From Lepiota brunneoincarnata (Eukaryota > Basidiomycota > Agaricomycetes > Agaricales > Agaricaceae), in contig JAEBUN010000032.1 in assembly GCA_023014365.1 (NCBI GenBank), positions 186,001 to 250,000 on the forward strand: a stretch of 64,000 nucleotides of DNA, written 5' to 3'. Made by a program: the position numbers and the translations under genes. Positions 46,551-58,599 of this stretch are shown here, piece after piece. Every line of letters starts with the position of its first letter. Positions within the stretch are counted from its first letter, which is position 1. The notes beneath the pieces are model-generated. The model ran no database searches. It had not been told where the DNA came from and saw only the letters and a list, made by a program, of their open reading frames with translations.

Positions 46551-49500
46551 GTTGGTGTTGGAGGGTGATCTGGGCTTTGGGAGTGAGAGAGACTACAGAG
46601 TCAAGTAATTGAGGGCAGAGAGCTTGAGTATGAGTGAGGTAGAGTGCACTTCCAGAGTGAATTGAAGGCCTTGTCTCAATATACTGGGTTTATATACTCT
46701 AGGGAGCTGCCCATACCCTTGTACTCATGGAACTACATTTAACTACATATGAATCATTACTTAGAACAAGATCAAATGGCATTATTTATTACAAGAGTTG
46801 TACAGTAATGCATGGTTGCTGCCTACAACATATTGTAGTACTTACATCACCAAGCTGTTGACAATAAGTGTTGTGCTGTGATCAACAAGTGATAACAATC
46901 TGACTTATCCTATCACCTCCTTTGTGACAACAGAATCAAACATACCACTTTGTGCTCTGCACCCAAATCCACTCCCCTCACCTTGGAACAGGTTTAACCA
47001 AAAGCCAAATGGGGCCTCCCCTTGCATGCCACCCATCATTGTTGAATCTGGCATGCATATCATCTTTTGCAAGTTCCAAGCAGCATTCAACTCCACAGAC
47101 TCCCTCCCTCATCATTCATTGCCTGAACTGTTCACTCCACCATAAACTTAAACACCTTGAACAATGCCCTTTAGATGATGCACATGCACACTGGCAAGCT
47201 TTATGTCAGACGGAAGCCAGCTGATGATCAACATGATATACAAGTAGGTCAGTGATGGGGCCAATGTCAAACCTGACCCATTCCTGCTGGAAACATGGCC
47301 ATTATGCCTCCTCATCTTAGCAAATGCCAGCAATGCCAGCAATGCCAGTTAGACAAGCTCAAGGCCCTGGGTGGATCCCCAAAGCATTCAGAGCCAGGAT
47401 CAAGCAATGATAAGGCACCTATTGTCAACAATACAGGCATGTTTGCTTCAGGGGCAGTATGGCAACTTGGCACTGTCCCCCATGACCACCATGTTGAACT
47501 CATCCACTAGTTTCTAGAGTCTGTCGAATCTGATGGTGACAGTGATCACACAGACAAAGAACAGCTAATGAAAAAGTCAAAGAAAAAGCCTGTGTTGGGA
47601 GCCAGAAGCCAGCAGCATGATGACATGACAACTCCAGAGCAAGGACTCACCATGCTGCCTCAAGCTGTGGTGAAACCCAATCCTCAGGTCAAAGCAGGGG
47701 AGATTCTGACAGCGAGTGAGTGGAAGGCATTGAAAAAAGTGAAGCAGAAGAAGTGAAAGGCAAAGGCAGATGATATTGATAAGGTCCTTGCCCAGCTCTC
47801 TGTCAAGTGCATGTAGTGTTCCTCTCCCAATAACTCATCACTCATTCCATCAAAGGCCCTCAACCCAGGAGGACATTCCACAGTCAACCTCCAAAGACCA
47901 TTCTCTTACCAGTCTGCTTGGGGTGTTACTCCAACACTTGGACTCAGAAGCAGAACTACGCAAGTTCCTTGGCTCTCAGGTTGTACAGGTGACAAAAACT
48001 GGACCTTTAGCTTCATCCAGGTGGAATGCTGGTGCACTTAGGTCCCATCTCACACAGCTGCAGTCAATGTGGTGGGCCACCAATCAGCAAGAGGATCTTT
48101 CAAAACAACCCCTCACCAATGATGAGGTTCAAGATAAGCTCAAATGGCACTGCTGGGATGCTGTTGATGGAAAGTGGTGGACCATGGAGTACAGCAAGAA
48201 GTACATGAGTATGATCAAGTCATTCATGCAGATGGTCATGTCTGGAGGTTAGTTCTTTAGTGCCAGTCATTCCAACTGATCAAAACTGTCTCTCCACAGA
48301 TCCCCAAGGATTTTGGAATCTTCTTCACAAAATACCATGGCACACAGACACACTCCTCCAAGTTTCCAAGGTCTACCGCCATCAAGAAGGTGCAGTTTGA
48401 TTTACCTGTTGGGGACTTGCACTGAAGTTGCATTAGAGCATGCTCAGGCTGTCAATTTTGTGGATTGGGCCCTCTTTACCTATGAACAATCTTTCATAGG
48501 TGCATTCAACCTCACAAGTGGACTCAACAGACTAGACTTTGATCGTGTTGAAAACTGACCATTCTTTCTTGCAATACATCATCAGGTTGTGTGAGTATTT
48601 CCCTTGCCTTAAACAACTGTTACATCTGGTTGACCCTTGCATAGGGATCTGCAGTAACTGTTACCTGGGTTAGGGGTTCACTCCCAGTGAGAAGTCGCTA
48701 GAGCCTGGCGGACCAAGGAGGAGCGAGAGGGATTAAATGGGTTGAGGTGGAAAGCCGCGTCGAGCCTGAGGGAACTTTTTGATGACGCCATCTATTGATG
48801 ACACGACCATCGAGCTGTACCGGGCTACATCGACTCTCGCCGTCAAAATTGCCATGTAGACGATCGTCGACACCGTTGACAGCGACAAAGCTATATATAT
48901 ATATATCCTTTTCTCTCCACTCCATAAGACTTCCCCTCGGCCCACCATCACCATCCTTCCCATGCCGTTGTCATTAACCGGTTACCCCAGACAAGCCCAA
49001 GGTCTATGATGAAGCTACATCGCTAGTTTTTCAACTCAACCCAAATCATGATACGGGCCGAACTCAAAAGGTCATCGCGCTGGGTGAGTTTTTATTCTCA
49101 TGATCATTTTGTGCATTTTTGTATCGTTCCAGGCGCATTGCTAGTGTATGATGGGCGCTTGAACACGTGGACAAGAAAGAGAACAAGAACAAACACTTTG
49201 CAGCTTGGTGGCATGGTCTGACCTCAGTCAAGCAGCAGGTATGCATCAATGTCGGAGTTCTCTGCCGTCTGACTTTTGTCTTTCTTTGTCATGTTTTAGC
49301 CCTTCAAGGAGGAAGGAGTAAGTTGTTCAGTCACCACATCATTGGTTTTGTTACTGACCGTGTCTGTATACTAGTGCCAGCATTATGCAGCAACCATGAC
49401 CACTCAGCTCACTGGTGCTTCGGGAAAGCAAGCTCAGAGTGTGCCAGAACAATCTCAAGCTTGTCTTAAGCAACCAACACGATGCCGCAGGAAGAAAATT

Positions 49501-50165
49501 GTTCAGGATACCAACTGAACCCACACGGTGAGTGATTTGCACAATTCCAAGCCTTATTCTCATCACACTCGACCAACAGTATTACTATATCGTTATTCTC
49601 TCTTTGTGCATGGTCTATCTGATGTTAGAAGGGTGTATGAGTGAGGAAAGGGGTCTGGTAGAGGTAGAGGGTAGTTGAGGGTGGGTGGGTACCAAAGGGG
49701 TGGACGGCAGGGGTGGCCGGGAAGGGACGGGCGGAGGGACAGGAGCGCACGGCGGGTGTCGGGTTGGTATTCCTAAATGTAGCATATGTAGGACAAGGAA
49801 CAGAGGAGGCATTTAGGAGTGATAACGAGCGTGCCAGAACTAAGTCGTTGGGAGTCCCTGCGAGTCGATTGAGCCACCCGAAATTCCTGCCTCCAGGCTC
49901 CATACCGACTGTCAAGGACCTCCACAGACTGTTCTGCATCAGTCCTTCTTGGTCCGTCAGGGTCCTAGGATTTTTCACTGGGGTTCACTCTTGAGTAGCA
50001 TGGCATTTGTGGCAGGATGTCTATACAGACTTGGTCCTGTCTTACTAGGTGTGACTTGGAGACGATGGAGCACTATAGTCCAGCCGGTTTAAGGGCAAAG
50101 AGGTATAGGAGGCAAGAACTTTATAACACTAAGATAAGGATACAAGGTATTGTATGGTTTCCTTA
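46551..50165. other. Decayed region with unrecognised ORFs and a CpG-richer patch
   Basis: Several plus-strand frames look protein-like but unknown. One at 47568-47756 is Lys-rich (ASEWKALKKVKQKK). One at 47884-48252 contains AELRKFLGSQVVQVTK, SMWWATNQQEDLSKQPL and WHCWDAVDGKWWTMEY. They may be exons of one dead gene. Short repeats include CAGCAATGC units at about 47330-47352 and a TA run at about 48892-48906. From about 48.65 to 50.1 kb CpGs are common again, unlike the surroundings. A 117-codon frame on the minus strand at 49625-49978 is of unknown meaning. Confidence 0.35.
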
Positions 50166-50167
50166 TA

Positions 50168-51771
50168 CAGTAAGGGACAAAACCCTTCCAATGATTTTTA
50201 TACTTCAACAAATATGTTAATAACTGCCCACCTACTAAGGATGAAACCTTCATATTTTAATTGGGAATACCTATATAACTCATATATCATCCTGCCAAAT
50301 ATCATTACGTCATATGCCATTTTGGGAAGTCAGTGAATTAAACAATCATTTAAGGTCATTGGAAGGGTTTTGTCCGTCTCTAAGAAATTACCAATAATTA
50401 CACTTTTAGTACTTTGTATACCCTCCCCTAGCATCCGAGACAGCCTGAACCCTATCAGGCATACTCTCTATCAGATTCTGACACACTTCTGCTGGAATCT
50501 GATCCCATTCCTTTTGTGTCCTATCCCATAATTCTTCCATCCCCTGAGGTGGAGTGTCATACTCCCCTAACTTGATTTTAAGGTGAGTCCACAAATGTTC
50601 AATTGGATTAAGGTCTGGAGATTGTGGGGGCTACACCATAACCTCCATTTCAGCTGCTTTGAACCATTTTTGAGCCTTGGTGCACCTATGTTTGGGATCA
50701 TTATCTTGTTGAAAGACAATATCCTCCACCTCTTTGTCATACCACTCCAGGCTCCCCTTGAGTTCATCCTCCAAAATGGTGACAAATAGATCACCATCCA
50801 TCTTACCATTAATCTTGGCTGCCAACCCTGGACCTTCCCACAGCATACAGCCCCATACCATAATGGAACCTCCTCCAAACTTTGTGGTTCCCTGCACCAG
50901 CCTATTACTAAGCCTCTCCCCTGCTCTTTTCCAGACCCAAACCCTGCCATCTGATCCTAAGTGATTGATTTTGGTCTCATCTGACCAAACCACCCTCTTC
51001 CAGTCTTCCAGAGTCCAGTCTGCATGTGCCTCTGCCCACTCCAATCTTTTCCTCTTGTGTATAACAGAGAGTTTAGGCCTTTTCCGCTTGACTACAGCCT
51101 TCATTCCAGCTTTTTTGAGTGCTCTGCAAACTGTTTTGGATGATAGAGGTTGGTCAATGACAGTACGAAGGGTTCTGGTGATTTGGGAGGCATTTTCAGC
51201 CTTGCAGGATGTGATAAGATGAGTGGCATATTTGATATTGCCAACAGAAAGCTTGGTTGGGTGGCCACCAAGTGACTTTGAAAGTGTTGAACGATGTTTG
51301 GAGCAAAGATGAGATATAGTGCTGAGGCCAAGACCAGTGGTAGAAGCAATATGGGTAGTAGAGTGGCCTTTGTCCAAAAGGGAAAGAATATGGTTGCATT
51401 GAGTCATAGAGAGGGATCGCATGTTAGCAAAATGAGGTTGGGGGGGTGGTGTGAGCTAGGGAAGTCAGCAGCTATATTTATACATTATTCCAACCAGTCA
51501 CATGACATTTATTTGCACTTATTTGGCTGTAATAAACAAAATCATGTGATTAGAGTAAAGACAGGACAAAACCCTTCCAATGACCTTAAATGATTGTTTA
51601 ATTCACTGACTTCCCAAAATGGCATATGACGTAATGATATTTGGCAAGATGATACATGAGCCATATAGGTATTCCCAATTAAAATATGAAGGTTTCACCT
51701 TTAGTAGGTGGGCAGTTATTAACATATTTGTTGAAGTATAAAAATCATTGGAAGGGTTTTGTCCCTTACTG
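50168..51771 (-). mobile_element. Complete Tc1/mariner element with about 210-bp TIRs and TA duplication
   Basis: The ends are CAGTAAGGGACAAAACCC at 50168 and its inverse at 51771, with TA on both sides (50166-50167 and 51772-51773). The TIRs extend about 210 bases. As in the other Tc1 element, each TIR has the motif ACAAAACCCTTCCAATGA at its outer end and the same motif inverted at its inner end (about 50358-50376 and 51567-51586). A TATA-like TGTATAAATATAG precedes the transposase on the minus strand. Only one stop codon separates it from an autonomous copy. Confidence 0.93.
50406..51422 (-). pseudogene. Tc1-type DD34E transposase (338 codons) with one in-frame TAG
   Basis: The frame starts MRSLSMTQCNHILSLLDKGH, with a helix-turn-helix (STTGLGLSTISHLCS) and a GGHPTKLS linker. 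The catalytic blocks are VVWSDETKINHLGSDGR, FQQDNDPKHRCTKAQKW and SPDLNPIEHLW; 34 residues separate the last two acids. A TAG at 50631-50633 sits where Tc1 proteins have tryptophan (before PPQSPDLNP). The frame is otherwise continuous to SDARGGYTKY. It is a second family, about half identical to the copy at 41480. It could still supply ends for mobilisation by a related active transposase. Confidence 0.93.
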
Positions 51772-51773
51772 TA

Positions 51774-54164
51774 TACTTCTAAGTGTGGCTGTACCCCTAC
51801 TATAATAGTTTGGACCAGAGTAACTATGAGTCAGAGATAAGAAACATGAGGCGTTTACTAAGAATAGTCCTTCTGATGTACACTACTGATGGTTTCATAG
51901 TGACATGGGAATATAAGCTAAAAATAACCATCCTTCTGATAAGACTTCTGATAACAGTGACAAGGCTGCATCCAAACAAGATTTGAGTTTGCCTGCTTAC
52001 TCTACTCTCTAGACCTGTGGACCAATCCACATGGTGTGCTGCTACATCTTAACCATGTTGCCATCAAGGCTGGCATGGAACAGTGGCTGCTGGATGTCTA
52101 CAACATCTTCAACAGCCATCATGAATCAAGCAAAGACACCTGCCTCAGTCCAAGCTTACTTCCCAGCTGGGCCTACAGCTGTGCCCTTGTCCTCCAAACA
52201 CAAGAAAAAGACAGAAACTGTATGATGAGCACAAGAGCCTTGACTGAAGTGATCAAAGACTACCCCTGTATCATCCCCCTCCTAGCAGACAAGCTTGAGA
52301 TCAGCCTCCCCTCATCTGTACACAGTCACCCAGACTGCAAAATTGAAACAGACATGTCATCAGGTTGGCACAGATAATTCTCAATGTGAGATTCAGGCAG
52401 CAGCTGGAGGTGTGTCCCTGGTTTTTCAATCATATTCATGTATTGATTGTTGTTCCTCATGTTGGGGATTCTTTGAGGTGCATGGTCTAGCAAACCAGTT
52501 TCCAGAAGGAATTGTCCAGTTTGCTCAAAAAGGCTGCAGCAAGTTACAGAAGTGGCTAGGATAGTAGAGACTGGGCTTGAAAGGCTGAGAAACTTGGGTC
52601 CAGAGTTGGAGATGGACCCAAACTGTAAATTCAGTGCAAAAGCAGACCCTACTCAAGCAACATGCAACTTACTCTTTCATCACAGACCAAGAATATCAGG
52701 TGCACCCCACCCAAACATCATGAGTCCCCTCCCTCACCACACCCTGATTGGCTGACACCTGATCTTGTGCATTTCTCGCAAAGCAAGGCATTGTGAACAT
52801 CTTGGCCAATGGGATGCTGACCAATAATTCCAACCTCAAAGACCAGGAAGATATCTACCACCCATTGCCAGCACTACAACAACAACAGAGCCAATGCCAA
52901 CACCTGCCACAAATACCAAGGCAAAAGGGATTACCACTGAGCCCAGCACCCACTCAGTGGGGCTGGAGGGAGAGCCATGAATGCTGATGTTTGGGGAACT
53001 CAAGAAACTCATTGAGACTGGTCAGCTTGATCAGATCCCAAGCAACAAGGTCATTCCAGATACCCTGAATGAGTGACCATGTTCTTTGCTGTACAAACTA
53101 TCACAAGTAGCTGACTTGGTATCACAAGAAGCACCACCTAGCCAGTCAACTGCTCCAGCTCACAGGAAACCTTGGGAGCTTGTTTCAGAGAGTCAGGGCC
53201 ATGCTTGGACCCAGAATTGCATTCTTCTGGGGGTTCATTGGGGATCTTGGCAAGAGTGTCTTGGGGCTTGTAATAGGCTTGACTGTGTTCCAGAAGTTGG
53301 GGCTGGAGATTGAGACTGGGAAGAGGTGGATTTCAGAGGTGGAGAACCAGGTCATGGACTTGAAGTGAGCATCTGAGTCTCATTAAACTGTGATTTATTC
53401 TCAGCAGGCTTTTCTCAAGGATACCTCAGATGCATCTCTGAGGTTAATGCTGAAACCAAAGCAACGAGCACTGAACTTAAGAACCTCCAGAAAAAATTGG
53501 GCAAAATCAAGCATGCAACCAAGGACCTTTAGAAGTATATTCTTGATACTGAAGGCTCTAGGCTCCTTACCCAAAAGTCCAAAGTCAACTCACTACATTC
53601 TGGATCTACTCACCAATGACAAGATCACCAAAGCCAAGGCTGCAAAGAATAAGGCCAAAAAAGATGTTGGCAAGTTGGAGAATGCAATTGAAACCAATGA
53701 GACTCTGTTCTGAGGTGCAGAAACAGAGGTGAATGACTTAAACAAATCACCAAAGGAGTTGCAGGCCTGTCTAAAGGAACTCAGAGAAAGATCAAAGTAT
53801 CCCAGCTTGCCAGAAGCAATCACAAGCAGATGGGTGACATTGGAAGGTGTGTTCCTCTGGTATATGACAGTGGATATGTGAAACACAGATCAATGGGAGG
53901 GATTGCCATGGCTTTCATTTGAGCCTCAAAGATTGACACACCTGTCTGGGAGAAGGGGGTATATAGATAGATCATAGAAATACGAGACTTAGAATTTTGA
54001 GCATGAACAAATAGCAGGATGTCAAAGTGATGGCATTTTCATTTCTCTATGTCTAAGGGCCTATGTGAAGTCAACAAAACATGAGCAGAATGTGACATGA
54101 TGATGTGCTGTCAGTAAAATAACATGCTAGAGTTGGCAACATACAACACTGTACTGTTAACACC
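51774..54164. other. Decayed region with unrecognised ORFs
   Basis: Frames on the plus strand, for example 52036-52377 (GMEQWLLDVYNIFNSHHESS) and 53180-53368 (FFWGFIGDLGKSVLGLVIGL, a membrane-like stretch), followed by SEVNAETKATSTELKNLQKK (coiled-coil-like), look like pieces of one or two dead genes. CpG is nearly absent. I recognise no family. Confidence 0.35.
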
Positions 54165-54851
54165 ATGGCTTCCCCTTCTTTCAACTTCCCTAGCATTGAC
54201 CTCACCTGCCTGGCCCCTGTGGGGCCCCCATGTCTGATTATTGATCCTCAGTTGCAGGATACCGAGATGAGCCCCAATACACCAACAACCTCATCTGAGG
54301 AAAACCTATCAAACCTTGGACCTACACCTCCAGAAACTTTACAAACCTCCCCCATTCCCAAAGTCCAATTAATCCCTGCTGATACCATCTCAAAGCTCTC
54401 GATAGCTGAAGTCTTATTCAACCCTCATGTCAAGAAAATGTTCCAAACAAACCAACGGCTCATGGAAGAGAATTTGCAGTTGCAACAGGATTTGGATAGG
54501 GTGAAGTACAGTTCAACTGCAAGCCCCTTAATGCATGTGTTTCTTCTTGAGTTCCCTCACACATTTTTACCTCAGATAGGACAAATTTGTTGCAGCACCA
54601 CCTTTCCCAGGCCTTGCAAGGAGGATCACTTCCACCAAGTGATATTCCAACCCCTACAACCACAGCCTCAACTCCAAGCCCACTCAGCCTGGAGTTTGGT
54701 TCCCTTCCTCCAGCTTCACCTTTGCCTCTCCAACCTGCAGTTTGACCATCCCAATATCCACCCAAAATACTCTGGACTTTCCAAGACTGCCAGGCAGACC
54801 CAATCTGTGCCAAGGCTAACAACAAATCATGGCCTATGCTGCGGCAAGTGA
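54165..54851 (+). CDS. Hypothetical ORF, possibly a retroelement leader protein
   Basis: The frame of about 228 codons starts MASPSFNFPSIDLTCLAP, continues with a Pro/Thr/Ser-rich part, then DTISKLSIAEVLFNPHVKKM and a short coiled coil (RLMEENLQLQQDLDRVK). The later part, rich in F, P, H and Q, may be out of frame. It lies about 2 kb upstream of a Gypsy integrase relic in the same direction and could be its leader or gag-like region, but there is no gag motif. Function unknown. Confidence 0.3.
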   Translation: MASPSFNFPSIDLTCLAPVGPPCLIIDPQLQDTEMSPNTPTTSSEENLSNLGPTPPETLQTSPIPKVQLIPADTISKLSIAEVLFNPHVKKMFQTNQRLMEENLQLQQDLDRVKYSSTASPLMHVFLLEFPHTFLPQIGQICCSTTFPRPCKEDHFHQVIFQPLQPQPQLQAHSAWSLVPFLQLHLCLSNLQFDHPNIHPKYSGLSKTARQTQSVPRLTTNHGLCCGK

Positions 54852-55344
54852 TCTGACACCCATCAGGTATACCTCTTAGTGATGGCAAATGGCACCTGCT
54901 GGAAAAAAATGCTACCAAAATCATGGAACACATACTGCTTCCCCTCATCCCCAAAGTGCCAATGCCACTCAAGCCTGGCACAAAGAAATTTTATGCAGTA
55001 CACTTCCCATCTGAATGGCACTCTACAATATTAGCCCTTGAAGCATGAGATGAGGTTCTCTGCTTATGTGGAGGCTATTGGAAGGCAGAAAAGCTTATAA
55101 CCCATATTCTATGACTCTGCAGTGGGAGGGAGTTTAGGTTGAGCCAGTCAGGCTCAAAACCTCTGGGGGGTACCCAGGCTACAGAGGCACTTGATGGTCC
55201 AGTTGCTCAAGGAATGTCGGTCCAGGTAACATTGAGGAAGCACCATGCTGATGATGAGAGCATTGAAATGGACCAGGTGGCAAAGCATCAAAAGAACAGG
55301 CTGGGTTGGTTGTTTATTTTTTTCCTTCATCCTTCAAACTAAAC

Positions 55345-56146
55345 ATGTCTACAGCAACATTACAGCTACATACTGCTATGACTCAGCAGTTCATGCTCAA
55401 CTCCTCGCTTCCAGGGGGTACCATGGAGTCTGCAAGCCCAGTACAAATAGATATCAGTCATATTGACATCAACATGTCATATCAGTCACTTCATGGTATT
55501 TCTAAAGCTCTCATCTACTTGCTGTGTGATTATACACTAATTTTACCACACAATGGAATCTTTGTCACAACATATCCCAATCTCCCTGATGCTGTTACTT
55601 TTCTTGATGCAATGGAGGGGCAGAGTAATATGACTGAATGTGAGCCATCTCCCAAATATGATATCATTCCTCTCTCAGATTGAAACTGCTGACCCCAATT
55701 CACCAGAGTATGCAGCCAAAGACAATACAAATCAATCATGGGGTCATAAACAGTTTACAGGTGGAAGTCTGACAATCAACATAGTAATCAACTCATGGTC
55801 CTTGGTTGGCAATTGTGCAACTGCAAGACAGCTTCTGGCAGCAGCTATCAAGACCTGCAACATCACTCAAACAATCTGCTTTGCGAGGAACATCCAATGC
55901 TCACTATCATCATACCTCAGTAGAACTTATCTCGAAAATACTGTAGAATGCCTGTTGAGTGTTTGGCAGGAAGTAAGCTTTGTGATTCCACCTATCTCAT
56001 TATCCTCTACAGTATACTCATTACAATATGACCAGCATGTCCCAGCCCCCACACCCAACACAACCTTGCAGCCCCACCTAGATACTCCTGAAGACATGGA
56101 TGTTCCTGCTAGTCAAGATATGCTCAAGGTTAGGGTTGATACTTAG
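55345..56146 (+). pseudogene. Unrecognised TE-associated ORF in two frames
   Basis: The first frame runs from MSTATLQLHTAMTQQFM to about 55640 and includes SYQSLHGISKALIYLLCDYT. The second (about 55670-56146) has NQSWGHKQFTGGSLTINIVI, ARQLLAAAIKTCNITQTICF and RTYLENTVECLLSVWQEV. The two read as one protein with a frameshift near 55650-55680. The second part resembles the predicted helical gag-like ORFs found next to mushroom retroelements, but I cannot name a family. Confidence 0.35.
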
Positions 56147-56539
56147 TTCTCCCTCACAAGTCATTGATGGCACAGTCCCCCAGGAACTCAAATGAGACAA
56201 GCTCAAGGAATGGATTCAAGAACATAAGACCAATGCTGCACCAAAAGGCAACACAAAAAAAGATGGTATGTCACTCAGTCCAATATAATCATCCCCCAAA
56301 CTCATACAACACCTTTGTCATCACTCAAGGTCTCATTGATTCCATTCTGGATGCTGAACTCTGCAGGGTTGTTCCACTGAAGAAGGACATCAAAGCTATT
56401 GTCAAAGCTTGCTCATAACCAAATCTTGTAAGCCCTTTGGCATTCTCTAATGACCAGCCTCTCATAACTTGGACCATAGTATGATCCTACTGCCATGATA
56501 TTTATTTTACATTGCTCAATTAACAAATTTTGAATTTCG

Positions 56540-56860
56540 CTGTGCTAATGAGGCCATCTGAGTGCATTCCTGAGGCCATGCAATAGCCTATTGACAGCCA
56601 TTTTGAGGAAATCCTGAAGGCCAATGAACAGATGCATAGAAGCCAATGAGTGGATCTGTGGCTGCCAACTAGTGGCCATTTGGAGGCCAACGAGTGAACT
56701 GGTGGAGGCAATTGAGTGGACCTGAGAAGGTCAACAAGCAGACTTGATGAGACCATTGGATGGACTTACAAAAGCCAACAATTGAGTTTACAGAGGCCAA
56801 TAGGCAGACATCCAAAGCCCAGTTAAAGACATGTGGAAGCCAGTGGGTGGACTTCTTCCA
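56540..56860 (+). repeat. Degenerate minisatellite of about 30-33 bp
   Basis: Roughly ten diverged units built around GAGGCCAA(T/C)GAGTGGA(C/T)CTG are seen, for example GAAGGCCAATGAACAGATG, GAAGCCAATGAGTGGATCTG, GAGGCCAACGAGTGAACTGG, GAGGCAATTGAGTGGACCTG and GAGGCCAATAGGCAGACATC. On the minus strand it gives an 11-residue-like periodic peptide (THWL, HSLA, CLLA). The array is old and no function is evident. Confidence 0.65.
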
Positions 56861-56875
56861 CACCTAGATCCTTAA

Positions 56876-58110
56876 TTGCATGCAGCCATTCCATGGTATT
56901 TTTTAGTCTGTCAAATGTCTCAAAAACTAACTTTTGGCTGCATGGACCAAACACAGCCAACAGGCAGCCAAATAGAGGATTTTTCCTATTTACAGAGAGT
57001 CACCACCCCCCTCTCCCTATTCCAAAAGGTTTATATGGACACCATGTTCATGCCAAAGTCCAATGGATTCCAATACATCATCCATGCCAGCTGCTCTCTC
57101 TCTTCCTACCCAGAATGGCAAATGCTCCATCACAAAAATGCCCAATCCCTTGGCACCTTCATCTTCAAGGATATCCTGTGCTGATGGGGAGCTATCAAGG
57201 AAGATAGTCACTGACAATGGTCCTGCTTTCATTTGAGCTACTGAATACCTAGCCAGCAAGTACAAGATCCATCACATCCAGATCTCACCTTACAATCATC
57301 ATGCTAATGGCCCTGTCAAACATCACCACTTTGATGTGAGGGAAGCCCTAGTTAAAGCTGCTGAAGGAGAAGAATCATGGTGGACTTCTGTTGCTCCCTC
57401 CATATTCTGGGCTGAATGCATTTCCATTCAGAACTCTACAGGTTATTCCCCCTATTACATAGCTCATGGACTTGAGCCCCTTCTCCCCTTCAACCTCACT
57501 GAAGCCACCTACCTTGCCCCTACACTTACCAAACCTATCTCCACCACCGATTTCATTGCCTACAGGGCCATTCAGCTTCAGAAGTGATCCTAAGATCTCA
57601 AACACGTAAAAGATTTGGTCATCAAGACATGCTATGACTCTATCCAGCAGTTCAATGAACAGTTTGCCAACTCCATCAAGGACTTCAATTTTGACCCTGG
57701 CACCCTTGTCCTAGTCCAAAACTCATGATTTGATGGCACACTCAGTAACAAGACACAGCCTGCTATTTTGGTCCTATGGCTATCCTACAGCAAACACAGG
57801 GAGGTAGCTACATCCTCTCAGAGCTTGACAGATCAACCTCCAAGCTCAGGTTTGCTGCATTCCAACTTGTTCTTACCACCCACATGATATCCAAGCAATC
57901 CCACTCACCAAACTCACCAACACAACCCTGCAGGAACTCAATGAAGCTACCTATAACATCAAGCCAACCACACCCCCTCCTTCCTACACCAATTTGTCTA
58001 CTCAAAGTTCCTCATCATCAACCCCTCTTCTTACTTCCCACCTCCCCAACCAGCACCCTACTCATTTTGCCCCAACACCAGATCAACTGGGAAGTTGATA
58101 TTCAAGTACC
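56876..58110 (+). pseudogene. Gypsy-type integrase and C-terminal domain relic
   Basis: Blocks in order are KVYMDTMFMPKSNGFQYII (first D), SCSLSSYPEWQMLHHKNAQS, a TGA, then VTDNGPAF in another frame, YKIHHIQISPYNHHANGPVK, ECISIQNSTGYSPYYIAHGL, EPLLPFNLTEATYLAPTLTK and DFNFDPGTLVLVQNS. The last, GGSYILSELDRSTSKLRFAA, is the integrase C-terminal fold. This is the integrase of a widespread mushroom Gypsy lineage (the family normally has DIDTML..K..G, TDNGPAF, YNSQANG.VER, GHSPYY). Several stops and frameshifts make it dead. No LTR was identified. Confidence 0.8.
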
Positions 58111-58599
58111 CCTTGGATGTGAGAGAGGAAATGTGCCTGTACATGAAACTTGGCACATGTTCCTCTCTCACATTGTCCATCACTCCTGATGCATTACAAC
58201 TCCCAAGGCATTGTCAATCCCAGTGGCACAATACCCTCCTCCCTCTTTAGCATAGTTCTTTTCCTTTGTAGTGGTAGTTACACATTTATATTTTTCCTTC
58301 ATGACATATTCTATCTTTTGTCACTAATTGTCTAGGACTTGTAGTATAAAACAGGTGCATGAGCACCTCTAGTCAGGGAGTTGTTGGAGCCTCACTCTCA
58401 TTCTCTTGTTTTAAAACAACCTCTCAGTCTTTACCCTCTGTCATTACTCTATCCCTAATTTCACTCCCTCTCATGTTCTCACTCTTATGATGGACTTGAG
58501 GCCTTGTAACCATTTCACCAGTTACACTCATTTTTACTATTTTGTTGCAAACATGACTTTTCATTCTACAACAATCAGCTTACTACTGGCCTGGTATAT

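Noticed and set aside
49623..51956. A large LTR (TGTTAGAAGGG...GATAACA) containing the Tc1 element
   Set aside because: The outside pentamers TCTGA and GTGAC do not match, and no second copy of the ends was found.
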